Source: Cyclobacterium qasimii M12-11B (GTDB lineage Bacteria; Bacteroidota; Bacteroidia; Cytophagales; Cyclobacteriaceae). From it: 64,000 nt of DNA. Positions within the stretch are counted from its first letter, which is position 1. Every line of letters begins with the position of its first letter. The position numbers and the translations under genes were made by a program. The stretch covers positions 95,821 to 159,820 of the forward strand of contig NZ_ATNM01000136.1 in NCBI RefSeq assembly GCF_000427295.1, written 5' to 3'. Positions 1-8,998 of the stretch are shown here, one piece after another. The notes under the pieces are model-generated. The model saw only the letters and a list, made by a program, of their open reading frames with translations. It made no database searches and was not told the origin of the DNA.

Positions 1-100
1 TTATGCTTTCCAAGTCATTGATGACCTCCCAGGGTTGTTTGGATATACATTGAGGAAACAGCAAATTAAATCCATCAATGTACGCTTCAATATTTATCAT
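1..100 (-). CDS. Partial unidentified gene, N-terminal 33 codons only
   Basis: An ATG at 98-100 (minus strand) overlaps the TGA of the upstream VOC gene by four bases (ATGA), the usual arrangement for translationally coupled genes. The frame stays open to the window edge and encodes MINIEAYIDGFNLLFPQ and then a segment containing KQPWEVINDLES. Only 33 residues are visible, so the family cannot be assigned. The acidic start followed by a QPWE-type motif is reminiscent of the short N-terminal stretch before left-handed beta-helix acyl/nucleotidyltransferases in this phylum, but that is a guess. The other frames of this stretch carry stops. Confidence 0.6.
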   Translation of the reverse strand, partial: MINIEAYIDGFNLLFPQCISKQPWEVINDLESI

Positions 101-483
101 ATTTCATAAAATTCGATTGGCAAATTGTCTGGATCAGCGATGAAGGTGAACTTCTTATTGGTAAATTCATCTATTCGTACCTCTTCGGCTATTACCTCCT
201 TCAATTTCAAATATTCAATTGCCTCGTTTATATCCTTTACTCCAAAAGCAATATGCCTCAAGCCATTCGCTTCGGGCCTTGAGGGTCTTGATGGGGGATT
301 TGGAAATGAAAAAAGTTCGATTAAATATTGCCCATTTAAGGAAAGGTCAAGTTTATAGGATTGCCTTTCTTCTCTATAAATTTCTTTGTCGATCGTAAAT
401 CCCAAAACATCTGTGTAAAACTTTTTAGACTTAGTGTAGTCGGAACAAATTATTGCGATATGGTGCAGCTTTTCAATTTTCAC
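97..483 (-). CDS. VOC-family (glyoxalase I-like) protein, YaeR/GloA2 type
   Basis: A 128-residue single-domain vicinal oxygen chelate protein, the usual length for the YaeR/GloA2 subgroup. It shows two beta-alpha-beta-beta-beta modules. The first opens with KLHHIAIICSDY and the second with LRHIAFGVKD. The expected metal ligands are present: His in HHIAI, His in RHIAF, and Glu near the C-terminus in PIEFYEI. There is no signal peptide, so it is cytoplasmic. Family members are metal-dependent lyases, isomerases or dioxygenases; the substrate is unknown. Its stop overlaps the start of the next minus-strand gene, so the two are probably cotranscribed. Confidence 0.85.
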   Translation of the reverse strand: MKIEKLHHIAIICSDYTKSKKFYTDVLGFTIDKEIYREERQSYKLDLSLNGQYLIELFSFPNPPSRPSRPEANGLRHIAFGVKDINEAIEYLKLKEVIAEEVRIDEFTNKKFTFIADPDNLPIEFYEI

Positions 484-1084
484 TTTATAGGTAGTTGGTT
501 TCTAAGGGTAATGAACAATGTTGGTAATTAGCTACTTTTAAGTAGGGTTCAACCATGAATGCCTTACTAATTTAATGGATTTAAAAGTATTGTTGCCTAA
601 ATGAAAGTATATTTCATCAGGACTTTTCCAAAAATATCCAATTAGCGTAATATTCGCCTGAAATCTGTTCGAATTTCACCCTTTAGAGGGCATTTTAATG
701 CGCTCCCAATACTTATGCCACTATATTGAAGGTTAAATACAAACCTGTAACTTTGCGAAAGGTAAAACACCATTGTCAATAGGCAAACACTTGCTCTTAA
801 CTACAAAAATTCCCACATTCGAATTGAGCACCTGACTAGTCGACTTTGGCAGGCTCATGCAAGGTTATGGAAGGTTTTTCTACTCCAGCTTAAAGTTCTT
901 AAAATATAATTAATCATCCCCTTAGCTATTAAGTGATTAATAAGCATAGGATTAACCTTACCTTTACAATCAATTATAATTAACTTGACGGATAGTAAGA
1001 GCATACTTGATGAAGGGTTTTCTATATTTTTCGTACTATTATAGTACGGTTCAGGCCACAAGTCAATAAATATAAATTTGAAAC
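484..1084. other. Intergenic region without a recognisable gene
   Basis: About 600 bases lie between the divergent VOC and helicase genes. The only open frame is a 68-codon minus-strand run at 855-1061 with low-complexity, AT-driven composition and no motif. I see no RNA gene or repeat. The region must hold both promoters, but no full -33/-7 pair is convincing. Confidence 0.5.
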
Positions 1085-2221
1085 ATGTCTTTTGTAAAAC
1101 TCAAGCTCCATCCATCGATACTTTCCAATATTACTTCTCTTGGATACGAGAGCCCTACGCCTATTCAAGCTCAAGCCATTCCTGTGTTGATCAAAGGACG
1201 GGATCTTCTAGGAATCGCTAAAACAGGCTCAGGCAAGACAGTAAGTTATGTAGCGCCCATATTGAATAAAATGGCCTATGGACATGCGCCTAAAAAAAGT
1301 AGGCAGCCTAAAGTCCTTGTTCTGGTCCCTTCTCGAGAATTGGCGATTCAGGTTGTCGAAGTGTTTAAAGAATTGTCTCATAAGTTACCCCATCCGATCA
1401 AATCGATGGCCATCTATGGCGGTGTATCCATCAATCCACAAATGAAAGCTATTTTCGGCGTGGATATATTAATTGCTACCCCTGGTCGATTGCTAGACTT
1501 GCAAAGGTCCAGTGCTATAGACCTATCAAAAGTGGAAACATTGGTGCTGGATGAAGCGGATAAGATGTTAAATCTGGGGTTCGAAAAAGAAATGCAAGAG
1601 ATCTTTGAGCTTTTGCCTGGTAAAAGGCAAAACATGTTGTTTTCGGCAACATTAAGTGATCAGTTAGCCGGCATCAACCGTGTATTGCTTTCAAATCCAG
1701 AGGTAGTGGAAATAAAAGACAATGCTGAGGATGTGGAATTGATAAACTTATCCGGCTACTTTGTGAGTGATGACCGCAAAGGACCTTTGCTCAGACACTT
1801 GCTCAAGGAAAATGAAATGAGCCAGGTTTTGGTATTTACCTCTTCTGGCGTTAAAGCAGATGCGGTAGCTAGAAAGCTTTATCATAATGGATTTGAAGCA
1901 GATTCAATTCACGGGAAGAAAAGTCAGTATGCAAGATTGAAGGCCTTGGAGGATTTCAAATCCGGGAAACTTCAGGTATTGGTGGCTACAGATTTGATCT
2001 CTAGAGGAATTGATTTCCTTGAGCTTCCATATGTAATAAATTATGAATTGCCTAGATCTCCTAAGGACTTTGTGCACCGAGTAGGCCGTACCGGAAGGGC
2101 CAAAACTGAGGGCTTGGCCATTACTTTTGTGACAAGGGAAGAAACCCATCACTTCAAAGTCATTCTCAAGAAAATGAAGCGCTATATCGACATGGTAGAC
2201 AGTGAAACCTTAGATTTTTAA
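1085..2221 (+). CDS. DEAD-box ATP-dependent RNA helicase (RhlE-like)
   Basis: A 378-residue helicase core with almost no C-terminal extension. All motifs are present in order: the Q motif (YESPTPIQAQAIP, residues 21-33), Walker A AKTGSGKT (about 45-52), Ia PSRELA, Ib TPGRL, motif II DEAD, motif III SAT, motif IV VLVFTSS, motif V ATDLISRGID and motif VI HRVGRTGRA. The protein is expected to use ATP to unwind or remodel RNA in the cytoplasm, for example in cold-shock or ribosome assembly roles. Many RhlE proteins of this phylum carry a basic C-terminal tail, which is missing here. It is monocistronic, with 186 bases before the next, convergent gene. Confidence 0.93.
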   Translation: MSFVKLKLHPSILSNITSLGYESPTPIQAQAIPVLIKGRDLLGIAKTGSGKTVSYVAPILNKMAYGHAPKKSRQPKVLVLVPSRELAIQVVEVFKELSHKLPHPIKSMAIYGGVSINPQMKAIFGVDILIATPGRLLDLQRSSAIDLSKVETLVLDEADKMLNLGFEKEMQEIFELLPGKRQNMLFSATLSDQLAGINRVLLSNPEVVEIKDNAEDVELINLSGYFVSDDRKGPLLRHLLKENEMSQVLVFTSSGVKADAVARKLYHNGFEADSIHGKKSQYARLKALEDFKSGKLQVLVATDLISRGIDFLELPYVINYELPRSPKDFVHRVGRTGRAKTEGLAITFVTREETHHFKVILKKMKRYIDMVDSETLDF

Positions 2222-2407
2222 TCCCTAAGTTACTATTATAAGCCAATAAAATGATCCAGTTATTTAAGCGATTAGGATCAAAATAAGTTTTAATAAAGAA
2301 GACCTTATCAATGTAACTACATAAAGCAATTGATAGGATCGTATGATTCTATCAATCTAAGGTGATTATAGTTTACTGCAAAATAGTTTCAACGTAAATC
2401 TTCTTTA

Positions 2408-3061
2408 TTAATTCTGCTTGACTAATTCCAGATAGTATTTCCGCAGCTTAGGGTCAAGCTTCTCAATGGCAAGTCTTAAGGTAACTCTCGGCATAGTTGC
2501 CGCATAGACATTCAAAAAGGCTTTTAATCTTTCCTCGTCTCTTTTACCCGCTTCTCGAATCCAACTACCTACTGCCGTTTGAACGAAATGTTCTGAATCG
2601 TTTACAAGTATTTCAGCAATCTTGAATGTATCCTCTGTTTCACCCTTTCGAATAAAATAGTAAGTGCTTACAATTGCCGTACGCCGTTCCATAGGGTTTG
2701 TGGATCTGGCCAAATCATACAGTGGCTTTTTGTCCTTACCAAACAAGTAACCCCCAATAACATAAGGGGCTGCTCTATCTACCATTCCCCAATCGTTAAT
2801 CCATTGGTGATTATCAATATATGCTGTATAAATAGCATGCCTTTCTTCTGGCAAAGTGTTTTTATTCCGTGCTTTCCAATCTAAAATTGAAACAGCTCCT
2901 AGTCGATGGTCAAAATTTTCATCTCTAAGTAATTTCACAACCTCCTCAACTGGCATGAATTGAAATTCTTTTGCTAAAGAAAACAGCTCCTTTTTAGGTA
3001 TATTTCCTGGGTATTCCTGACCAATAATTTTTAATGTGTCAACAAATTCTTTTGCCCTCAT
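2408..3061 (-). CDS. DNA alkylation repair protein (AlkD-like HEAT-repeat)
   Basis: A 217-residue all-helical protein of the AlkD/DUF1061 type. The diagnostic segment is NDWGMVDRAAPYVIG (about residues 88-102), corresponding to the NWDLVD region of AlkD that contacts DNA. It is followed by an ERRTAIVSTYYFIRKGE helix and the FVQTAVGSWIREAGKRD helix, typical of the C-terminal HEAT-like repeats. AlkD glycosylases excise bulky or cationic N3/N7-alkylpurines. Substrate specificity cannot be read from the sequence, and some relatives have structural roles. A strong hairpin terminator separates it from the upstream VOC lipoprotein gene, so it should have its own promoter. Confidence 0.82.
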   Translation of the reverse strand: MRAKEFVDTLKIIGQEYPGNIPKKELFSLAKEFQFMPVEEVVKLLRDENFDHRLGAVSILDWKARNKNTLPEERHAIYTAYIDNHQWINDWGMVDRAAPYVIGGYLFGKDKKPLYDLARSTNPMERRTAIVSTYYFIRKGETEDTFKIAEILVNDSEHFVQTAVGSWIREAGKRDEERLKAFLNVYAATMPRVTLRLAIEKLDPKLRKYYLELVKQN

Positions 3062-3117
3062 TGTTCATTTGAATTGGTATTCTACTTTATTTTCTGATAG
3101 AAATATACCTATTTAAA

Positions 3118-3155
3118 GCGAAAACGGTTCGGATTAAAACCCGAACCGTTTTTGC
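3118..3155 (-). terminator. Rho-independent terminator after the VOC lipoprotein gene
   Basis: A 15-bp stem pairs 3118-3132 with 3141-3155, with one G-T wobble and an 8-base loop. The core is AACGGTTCGG / CCGAACCGTT flanked by A/T runs. It sits about 30 bases past the stop of the minus-strand gene ending at 3186. Confidence 0.8.
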
Positions 3156-3185
3156 TTGAGTGCATAACTTTTCAACCTATCCTAA

Positions 3186-3680
3186 CTAATTAGGCGAATG
3201 TAGACCAAGTTTATTTCCTTCTGTATCTAAAAACAAGGCGAAAAACCCACTTTCATCTGCATGAGCTGTTTTCGGTACAAGGATTTCCCCTCCATTTTGC
3301 TCGATTTTATCAAGAATGATTTGAAGATTATCTCCTCCATTAAGGTAAAGGGTAACGCCGTCAGCTGAAGGTTTGTACCCCTCCCCTTTCATTATAACTC
3401 CTGTAACCATTTGGTCTTCATAAGGAAATACTCCCATTTCCATCCCTGGCATTTCCATTTTCTCAATCGGAATGCTTAAAATTGCTTGATAAAAATCTAC
3501 TGCTCGTGAAATATCCGTTGCTGGAATTTCAAAAATTGAAACATGGCTTTTCATATCGTTTGTCTTTTGATTTACGTGAGCGTCAACCGCTATGTTTTCG
3601 GTTTTGGATTCGTTTTGGCTGTTGCATGCCATCATACTAAAGGTTAGTAACGTGGCTGTATAAAGTATGGCTTTATTCAT
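3186..3680 (-). CDS. VOC-family lipoprotein (glyoxalase/bleomycin-resistance fold)
   Basis: A 164-residue protein with a lipoprotein signal peptide: a hydrophobic stretch ending SMMAC puts the lipidated Cys at residue 19. A polar linker leads into a VOC domain from about residue 45 (SIFEIPATDISRAVDFYQ), with the GFFALFLDTEGNKLGLHSPN ending typical of the short YwbC/PhnB-like VOC subgroup. Lipid anchoring of a VOC domain is uncommon, since most are cytoplasmic. The usual metal ligands are not obvious. It may act as a periplasmic binding or detoxification protein (inference). Confidence 0.8.
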   Translation of the reverse strand: MNKAILYTATLLTFSMMACNSQNESKTENIAVDAHVNQKTNDMKSHVSIFEIPATDISRAVDFYQAILSIPIEKMEMPGMEMGVFPYEDQMVTGVIMKGEGYKPSADGVTLYLNGGDNLQIILDKIEQNGGEILVPKTAHADESGFFALFLDTEGNKLGLHSPN

Positions 3681-3704
3681 ATTGTCCTGGTTATATTAAC
3701 AATA

Positions 3705-3733
3705 CAAATTTAGATTACTAGTATAGACCAAAA
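3705..3733 (-). promoter_or_regulatory. Bacteroidota-type promoter for the VOC lipoprotein gene
   Basis: On the minus strand a TTTTGG box (3728-3733) is followed after about 15 bases by TAAATTTG (3705-3712). This matches the -33 TTTG and -7 TAnnTTTG elements of the primary sigma factor in this phylum. The predicted transcript start is about 20 bases ahead of the ATG. Confidence 0.5.
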
Positions 3734-3756
3734 TTGTAAAAAATGCGTCACCTAGC

Positions 3757-4572
3757 CTATTTATAGAAAAGGGTAGAAAGTGCCATACTTTCATTGCCTA
3801 AAAACTTTTTCGGGTTGATTCCGGTAAACTCCTTAAAATCTTTTATGAAATGGGCTTGATCAAAATACTCACTTTCATAAGCGATATTGGTGAGGTTTTC
3901 TGTCTCTTTGTTGAGCAACATTTTTAGCGCGGTTTGTAACCGGATTACTTTACCTAACTGCTTTGGGCTAACACCTATTTGTTTCAAAAAATTTCTTTCA
4001 AGTTGTCTTCTTTTGGATAAATCCCCTTTAAGAATTGTACCTATCGAAGCACTTCCATTGGTTAACAAAAGGGTATCAATTGTCGATTTCACGATAGTAT
4101 CAATAGTTGTTTTTTCATTCATCTTATCTAAAAGAAATCTTTCAATTATCCCTATTCGTTCCCTACTGTCGCCTGCCTCAATTATCTTTTTTTCTAAAGC
4201 ATTGCCGTCTTTTGTACCAAACAACAATTCAATTGGCGTTTCCTTATTCACCAGGTTTTTAATCGGAATGGTTACGAAATTCGCAAAACCATAAGGGTAA
4301 AACCGAATGGCAAAAGTATTGACATACCCAGTTGGTTGGATGTAAAAAGGTTCTATTGTTTGTCCAAGCACCATTGCACGTGGTTGTATAATGAATTCTC
4401 CTTCGGCAGTATAGCGTTTTATGCCATCTCCCAGAATAAAAGCCATTTCAATACAGCCATCAGGTATAATCCTTTGTTTTTGAGCGTCCTTTTCAGGTGG
4501 GACTTCTAGGGTCCAATAGCAATTTACAAGTGCTTGTAAATCTGGATGGGGTTGAAATGTTTGATAGTTCAT
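3757..4572 (-). CDS. AraC-family transcriptional regulator
   Basis: The frame opens at 4608, but the ATG at 4572 starts the conserved MNYQTFQPHPDLQ and is preferred, giving 271 residues. The N-terminal half (about 1-150) is a DUF6597-like cupin-type sensor region with YCWTLE- and IIPDGCIEM-like motifs. The C-terminal half holds two helix-turn-helix units ending in FDQAHFIKDFKEFTGINPKKF, the AraC/HTH_18 signature. Regulators of this subfamily often sit beside small enzymes that they control. Here the VOC lipoprotein gene lies 76 bases downstream on the same strand, but with its own promoter. Confidence 0.87.
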   Translation of the reverse strand: MNYQTFQPHPDLQALVNCYWTLEVPPEKDAQKQRIIPDGCIEMAFILGDGIKRYTAEGEFIIQPRAMVLGQTIEPFYIQPTGYVNTFAIRFYPYGFANFVTIPIKNLVNKETPIELLFGTKDGNALEKKIIEAGDSRERIGIIERFLLDKMNEKTTIDTIVKSTIDTLLLTNGSASIGTILKGDLSKRRQLERNFLKQIGVSPKQLGKVIRLQTALKMLLNKETENLTNIAYESEYFDQAHFIKDFKEFTGINPKKFLGNESMALSTLFYK

Positions 4573-4821
4573 GGCATTTTTATGGAGAGTCTTTATCGTG
4601 AAGCACAAAGTTTTAAAGCTACCCGAAAATCTTGATTTACACTATTAAGGTTCATTTGAATTACTACTCCTCCGTTCACAACTTTCTAAATCCAAGAACA
4701 CATGCTTTCCCTTTTGGGTGGGTGCTGTTGTGCATTGGCTTTTCATTAATCGTCATCAAGTCAATTTTCACTCCATTTTAATACTTGTTTTAGTCCTGGT
4801 TCTATAAATGGTTTGACTCTT

Positions 4822-5613
4822 TTATTTTACCTGAACGTGTAGGTGATCATCATGCCTAACTGCCTGGCAACCTTGAAACCTGATTCTTGAATCTTTTAAG
4901 TTCATACGCTGCACCAAATGCTTTTCTACAAACATCTTTTCTATACCTTCAAAACTTAAAAGCGTTTGAATTAGGATTCTGGTGTTTTCACTAGAAAAGC
5001 CAATGTCTGAGTTTATGGTCCCCAATGTTAGGTACTTTGGGAAATCATATTGAAAGTATCCCATCTTTTTACACTCGTTTGTTTGATTAAATTCCAAAGA
5101 GGTGGGTTCAACAAATACTCCGTACCCAGATCTGCTAGGTTTCAAGTTGGTTAAACTTCCATCAGAGGATTGATACACCAAGCTTATATCGATTTTTTTG
5201 CCGTCGTTGTGACTTAAGTGCGGTAAAAGTGGAAATTTATCAATAAATGGAAAGTTTGCGTCTAAATATCTAAGTTCAAATTCAGAAGGCAATTTATTTG
5301 CTGTTTGTTGAAGTAGCTCATTGAGTTGAGGATTGACGTAATTTCTGTTTAAAAGTATTGTAATCAAGTTGGTTGGTCGGATATTATTAGTATTCTTGAC
5401 ACGTTCCCTACCAAAAATTGGCGCTATATGAGGGACAGCAATAAATGTTAAAATGAGATATGCTGTAATTGTGAGAACGAATATATTGTAACTGAATTTG
5501 AGATAGCGACAAGCAATAATTCCCATTATTAGGGCGATTCCACCAATTTGTGTAAGAATGGTTAATGCTGCAAATGCAATAAGGTACAGAAAAAACTTAA
5601 GTGTTTTATTCAT
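4822..5613 (-). CDS. Membrane-anchored LAS/MepA-like peptidoglycan peptidase (predicted)
   Basis: A 263-residue protein. Residues 7-65 form two or three membrane segments. The soluble part from about residue 95 carries the LAS metallopeptidase signature SHNDGKKID (His135 and Asp142 as Zn ligands, matching SxHxxGxxxD) and a C-terminal RHDDHLHVQV (His257 and His259), very close to the GHDDHFHVRL of MepA murein endopeptidases. MepA and VanY relatives cleave peptidoglycan cross-links or D-Ala termini, so a periplasmic cell-wall role is likely. MepA proteins are usually soluble periplasmic enzymes; the multi-pass N-terminus here is unusual. Database labels may well say only hypothetical protein. 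Confidence 0.7.
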   Translation of the reverse strand: MNKTLKFFLYLIAFAALTILTQIGGIALIMGIIACRYLKFSYNIFVLTITAYLILTFIAVPHIAPIFGRERVKNTNNIRPTNLITILLNRNYVNPQLNELLQQTANKLPSEFELRYLDANFPFIDKFPLLPHLSHNDGKKIDISLVYQSSDGSLTNLKPSRSGYGVFVEPTSLEFNQTNECKKMGYFQYDFPKYLTLGTINSDIGFSSENTRILIQTLLSFEGIEKMFVEKHLVQRMNLKDSRIRFQGCQAVRHDDHLHVQVK

Positions 5614-5694
5614 TATAGATCTTGAAGCGTAATGGTTAGGGTATGGTTAAGCTAGCTACTACCCCACTATGCTATGTCTTTTAGTTGCCTTTTG

Positions 5695-7620
5695 TTATTC
5701 ATCTTCACTCGATATTCTTTTGATGTGCATAACATGCCCACCTCCTTTACCCATTCGGACAACAAGTTTTGTTTTAGCATTAACAGACTGTCTACGGATA
5801 GTATAAGATTCTTTTTTGGTTAGAAAATCAGAATCTTCGGCATCCTCATAAAGAATTGCTTCGTATTTTTCATCCTCCGATAAAAAACTTAAATCCAATG
5901 TTATAGCGCGTGCTTCTCTATTGGTCAATGAGCCTACAAACCAATCGTCCCCTGCCTTTCTGGCAATGCTGACATAATTATCCAGCACTGCATCCAGTAC
6001 TTTGTAACCATCAAATTGGGCTGGCATATTCCGAATACAGTCAAACAAATCTTCTTTATTCAAATAGGCTTCAGGGCTATCAGGCAATACCATCCAACCA
6101 GAATAAATGGTTATAAGCTTAGCCACTTCCGCTACGACAGTGCCTGGTAACTCCTCAAAAACTTTAGGTCTTCCCATATGTGCACTATTTAGGTCAAACC
6201 ATCCATTGGTCATATCCAAAGGACCAGCGATCTGATTTATTAAAACCTGATTGACAGCTGTTTCAGGAAAATGAGAATATTTGGCATCTCCCTGTGCATG
6301 ACCAAATTCTTTGGTAATTAGATTGGGCCATGTTCTTCTATCTCCACTTGGGGGAATAGGATTGTCATGAAAGTCTACCATTAATTTATACTTGGCACAC
6401 AGGGCTACAATGACCCTGGTATTCTTCACCTTTTCTTCTGGCCCACCTTTCATAAAGCCATATTTCACCCCCATCGCTCCCCATTCTGAAAATTGCTTCA
6501 AAACCCTTTCCAAACCAAACTTTTTAGCGCCTACATCATTTAAATAAAGGATAATCCCAATGTTTTTCTCGGCCGCATATTGCATACATTCTTCAATGTC
6601 TACCCCTTCTCTCGTTGTGGTAGGATCAGAACTTTCATTAAATTCATCGCCATACCAATCTGCGTCAATTAATAAGTACTGAATATTATTTTCAGCAGCG
6701 AAATCAATCATTCTTTTATGTGATTCGGTGTTAAGTTGATATTCAAAACCATCTTCCGTTGTGTATCCTAAAACACGCCAATCCCACAAAGATTTGCCCC
6801 CCTTGATCCATGAGGGGTCTATAATTTTATTAGGTTCATTTAAATTCACTAGCAAATCAGATTCAACTAAATCACCAACCTTTTCTCCCAACATAAAAGC
6901 CCTCCATGAGGTCTTAAAAGATTTGTTGCGTTTTGAATAGGCGATATTGAAACCGAGTGATTTATCCTTGGACGAAGCTGCTATAGAAAAAGGAGCAAAT
7001 TCAGTGATTTCAGCTTCATGTATGGCCATAAAACGATCGTCATGAAACTGCATTACCATAGGAATTTGAACTTCTTTAATACTTTTTTCCGCCCTAAGAA
7101 CAGGTCCTACATTGTGTTTTTCGCCATTGTATGCCCAATAGGTATAGTCTTCCCTGAAATTTAAGCTGGTTAATTCCTTATCAATTTTTATACTGTCTTG
7201 AATGGTTTCGGATGGGAAGACATACCGATAGGCAAAGCCTTTGTCATAAACCCTGAATACAATTTCATAAAATAGAGATGATTGCTTGTTGTTAGCAACT
7301 TTCCATTTGTACTCATTATAATGATTATTGACAGTCGTTTGTTTTCCTATAATTGTTTCCCAGGTCTCATCAATTTCGCTTTTTTTAAAATCTCTAAATG
7401 ATACATTCTCTGCAAAGCTTAAACCGTTTATTTTTAAACCTATTTTGGAGGATGTAAGGATGGTATCAGAACCATTAATTAAAGTAAAAGCGCTGGAATT
7501 ATTAAGATTTGAAACATTTATCTTCAACTCACCACTTGGTGAAAAAAGCTGAAAATCAATTTGATCTGAACAAGATACTAAACCCAATAAAAACAATATT
7601 ACGGAAATCTTAATTTTCAT
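5695..7620 (-). CDS. Glycoside hydrolase family 97 lipoprotein
   Basis: A 641-residue protein with a lipoprotein signal (LVSC, Cys17). An N-terminal beta-sandwich domain (about 20-270) is followed by a (beta/alpha)8 barrel with GH97 motifs: WDWRVLGYTTEDG, LLIDADWYG, VDFHDNPIPPSGDRRTWPN and the AGPLDMTNG stretch, then a C-terminal beta domain. GH97 enzymes (SusB, BT1871) are exo-acting, Ca-dependent alpha-glucosidases or alpha-galactosidases in the periplasm. At the strand where retaining members have the Asp nucleophile (VDFM), this protein reads VKYGFM. It therefore belongs to a variant subgroup and the mechanism is uncertain. No susCD genes flank it. Confidence 0.9.
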   Translation of the reverse strand: MKIKISVILFLLGLVSCSDQIDFQLFSPSGELKINVSNLNNSSAFTLINGSDTILTSSKIGLKINGLSFAENVSFRDFKKSEIDETWETIIGKQTTVNNHYNEYKWKVANNKQSSLFYEIVFRVYDKGFAYRYVFPSETIQDSIKIDKELTSLNFREDYTYWAYNGEKHNVGPVLRAEKSIKEVQIPMVMQFHDDRFMAIHEAEITEFAPFSIAASSKDKSLGFNIAYSKRNKSFKTSWRAFMLGEKVGDLVESDLLVNLNEPNKIIDPSWIKGGKSLWDWRVLGYTTEDGFEYQLNTESHKRMIDFAAENNIQYLLIDADWYGDEFNESSDPTTTREGVDIEECMQYAAEKNIGIILYLNDVGAKKFGLERVLKQFSEWGAMGVKYGFMKGGPEEKVKNTRVIVALCAKYKLMVDFHDNPIPPSGDRRTWPNLITKEFGHAQGDAKYSHFPETAVNQVLINQIAGPLDMTNGWFDLNSAHMGRPKVFEELPGTVVAEVAKLITIYSGWMVLPDSPEAYLNKEDLFDCIRNMPAQFDGYKVLDAVLDNYVSIARKAGDDWFVGSLTNREARAITLDLSFLSEDEKYEAILYEDAEDSDFLTKKESYTIRRQSVNAKTKLVVRMGKGGGHVMHIKRISSEDE

Positions 7621-7845
7621 ATGTGCTGTTTTTTTCTTTAATCAAGGATCGGGTGTCGCAGGCATTTCATTTTGCTACAATACCTCAATCTAATATGCTT
7701 TTTATGCTAAAAAAAGGGTTTACTCCAACATCCTGGAAAATACCTATGGTGTTGCTGGATTCACACTTTCCCAGACAAAGCATTTAAAGAGAGTTGCTCC
7801 AATTTAGGACATTCTAATTACCTTACTAATCACCACTGCTCACTT

Positions 7846-8868
7846 TTATTCCTTTCGTAGTATTTTTATTATCCGACTGTACATGATTTCTGCTAAATTC
7901 CAGTTATACCCATCAAAATTAGTCGTATTGTTAAACTGAATAACTACCGTATCAATGTCTTTGTGGTATTTCGCAATACTCTGATAGCCAACAATCAAAC
8001 CAGTATGCTCGTACACGTAAATCGAGGAATAGATTTCCTGTTCTCCTTCATTGAACAATGAACCGTCGTTTAATGCTCTTAAGAATGTGCCCACGTCGGC
8101 TGCAGTAGCTAAAATTCCTTGTTCCTCCGTCTTAAAATCTTGCTCCTCTCCCACGTAATAACCACTCATTACATTGTCTATATTCACTTCATTAAGGGAA
8201 GCATAGGTATTGTTTAGCTGAAGTGGTATCAAAATTTCCTCCTTGATGTATTGGTTATGATTATAGCCTACGACTTTATCAATGATTCGGGTAAGCAACA
8301 GGTAATTGGTGTTCGAATATTCATAGTCTTCATCAGGTTCAAAACTTGTGGGCATTTCAATTGCTAATTCAAGTGCTTCCTCATTGAAATTTGGTCTGTT
8401 TTCCCAATAAGCAGGATTGTCGATAAAGTTGGGAATACCAGATCGATGTTGCACCATTAATCTCAAAGTAATTCTTTCTGCATATTCAATTTTCCCCACG
8501 AGTTCAGGGAAGTAATCAGCAAGCGTATTGTCCAAAGACAAACGTTTGTCATTGGCTAATTTAGCAATCGCCACTGCGACATATAACTTACCGATACTGG
8601 CAATCTTGAATAAGGCATCTGGACGGGCAGGTATCTTCTTTTTCCGGTCATGCCAGCCTGCAGAATAAAATGCTGGTGGCTGGCCTGCTTCATCCACATA
8701 GACTACCATTCCATCAAAACCATAATCTATTGCTTCATTTACTTGTTCCTGCACTGTATCCGGTAATGGCAATATCCAAGCCTTTACCAAAATCCAAGGC
8801 ACGAAGGCCAAAGAGCCTATGCTGGCAAGGATAAATAATATTCTGAGTATTCGTTTTGTCTGTTTCAT
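7846..8868 (-). CDS. Serine hydrolase of the beta-lactamase/class C family
   Basis: A 340-residue protein of the PF00144 type. Residues 8-30 form an uncleaved-looking membrane anchor. The catalytic SxxK is S91-I-G-K94 and the second motif is Y184-S-N186. A YEHTGLIVGY segment near the C-terminus may supply the KTG-like third motif as HTG. Relatives include D-aminopeptidases, esterases and penicillin-binding proteins; real beta-lactamase activity is rare. It faces the periplasm. It stands alone, 225 bases from GH97 and about 130 from the cyclase gene. Confidence 0.88.
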   Translation of the reverse strand: MKQTKRILRILFILASIGSLAFVPWILVKAWILPLPDTVQEQVNEAIDYGFDGMVVYVDEAGQPPAFYSAGWHDRKKKIPARPDALFKIASIGKLYVAVAIAKLANDKRLSLDNTLADYFPELVGKIEYAERITLRLMVQHRSGIPNFIDNPAYWENRPNFNEEALELAIEMPTSFEPDEDYEYSNTNYLLLTRIIDKVVGYNHNQYIKEEILIPLQLNNTYASLNEVNIDNVMSGYYVGEEQDFKTEEQGILATAADVGTFLRALNDGSLFNEGEQEIYSSIYVYEHTGLIVGYQSIAKYHKDIDTVVIQFNNTTNFDGYNWNLAEIMYSRIIKILRKE

Positions 8869-8998
8869 GTTTACACATTTTCAGGTTGATTCGCTATAAA
8901 TAAAATGCCCTTAGAAGGCTTTTTTATTGAAGCTAATGTAAGCCAGAGGTTTGGGTAAACTGTCCGTAATTATAAATCCGAACTTAATGCCTCAGCCT

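Noticed and set aside
855..1061. 68-codon minus-strand frame
   Set aside because: Low-complexity AT-driven sequence, no motif and no usable start context.
1073..1080. TAAATTTG box just ahead of the DEAD-box helicase start
   Set aside because: It matches TAnnTTTG, but it is only 5 bases from the ATG and no -33 box is placed correctly, so a promoter here would begin the transcript inside or at the start codon.
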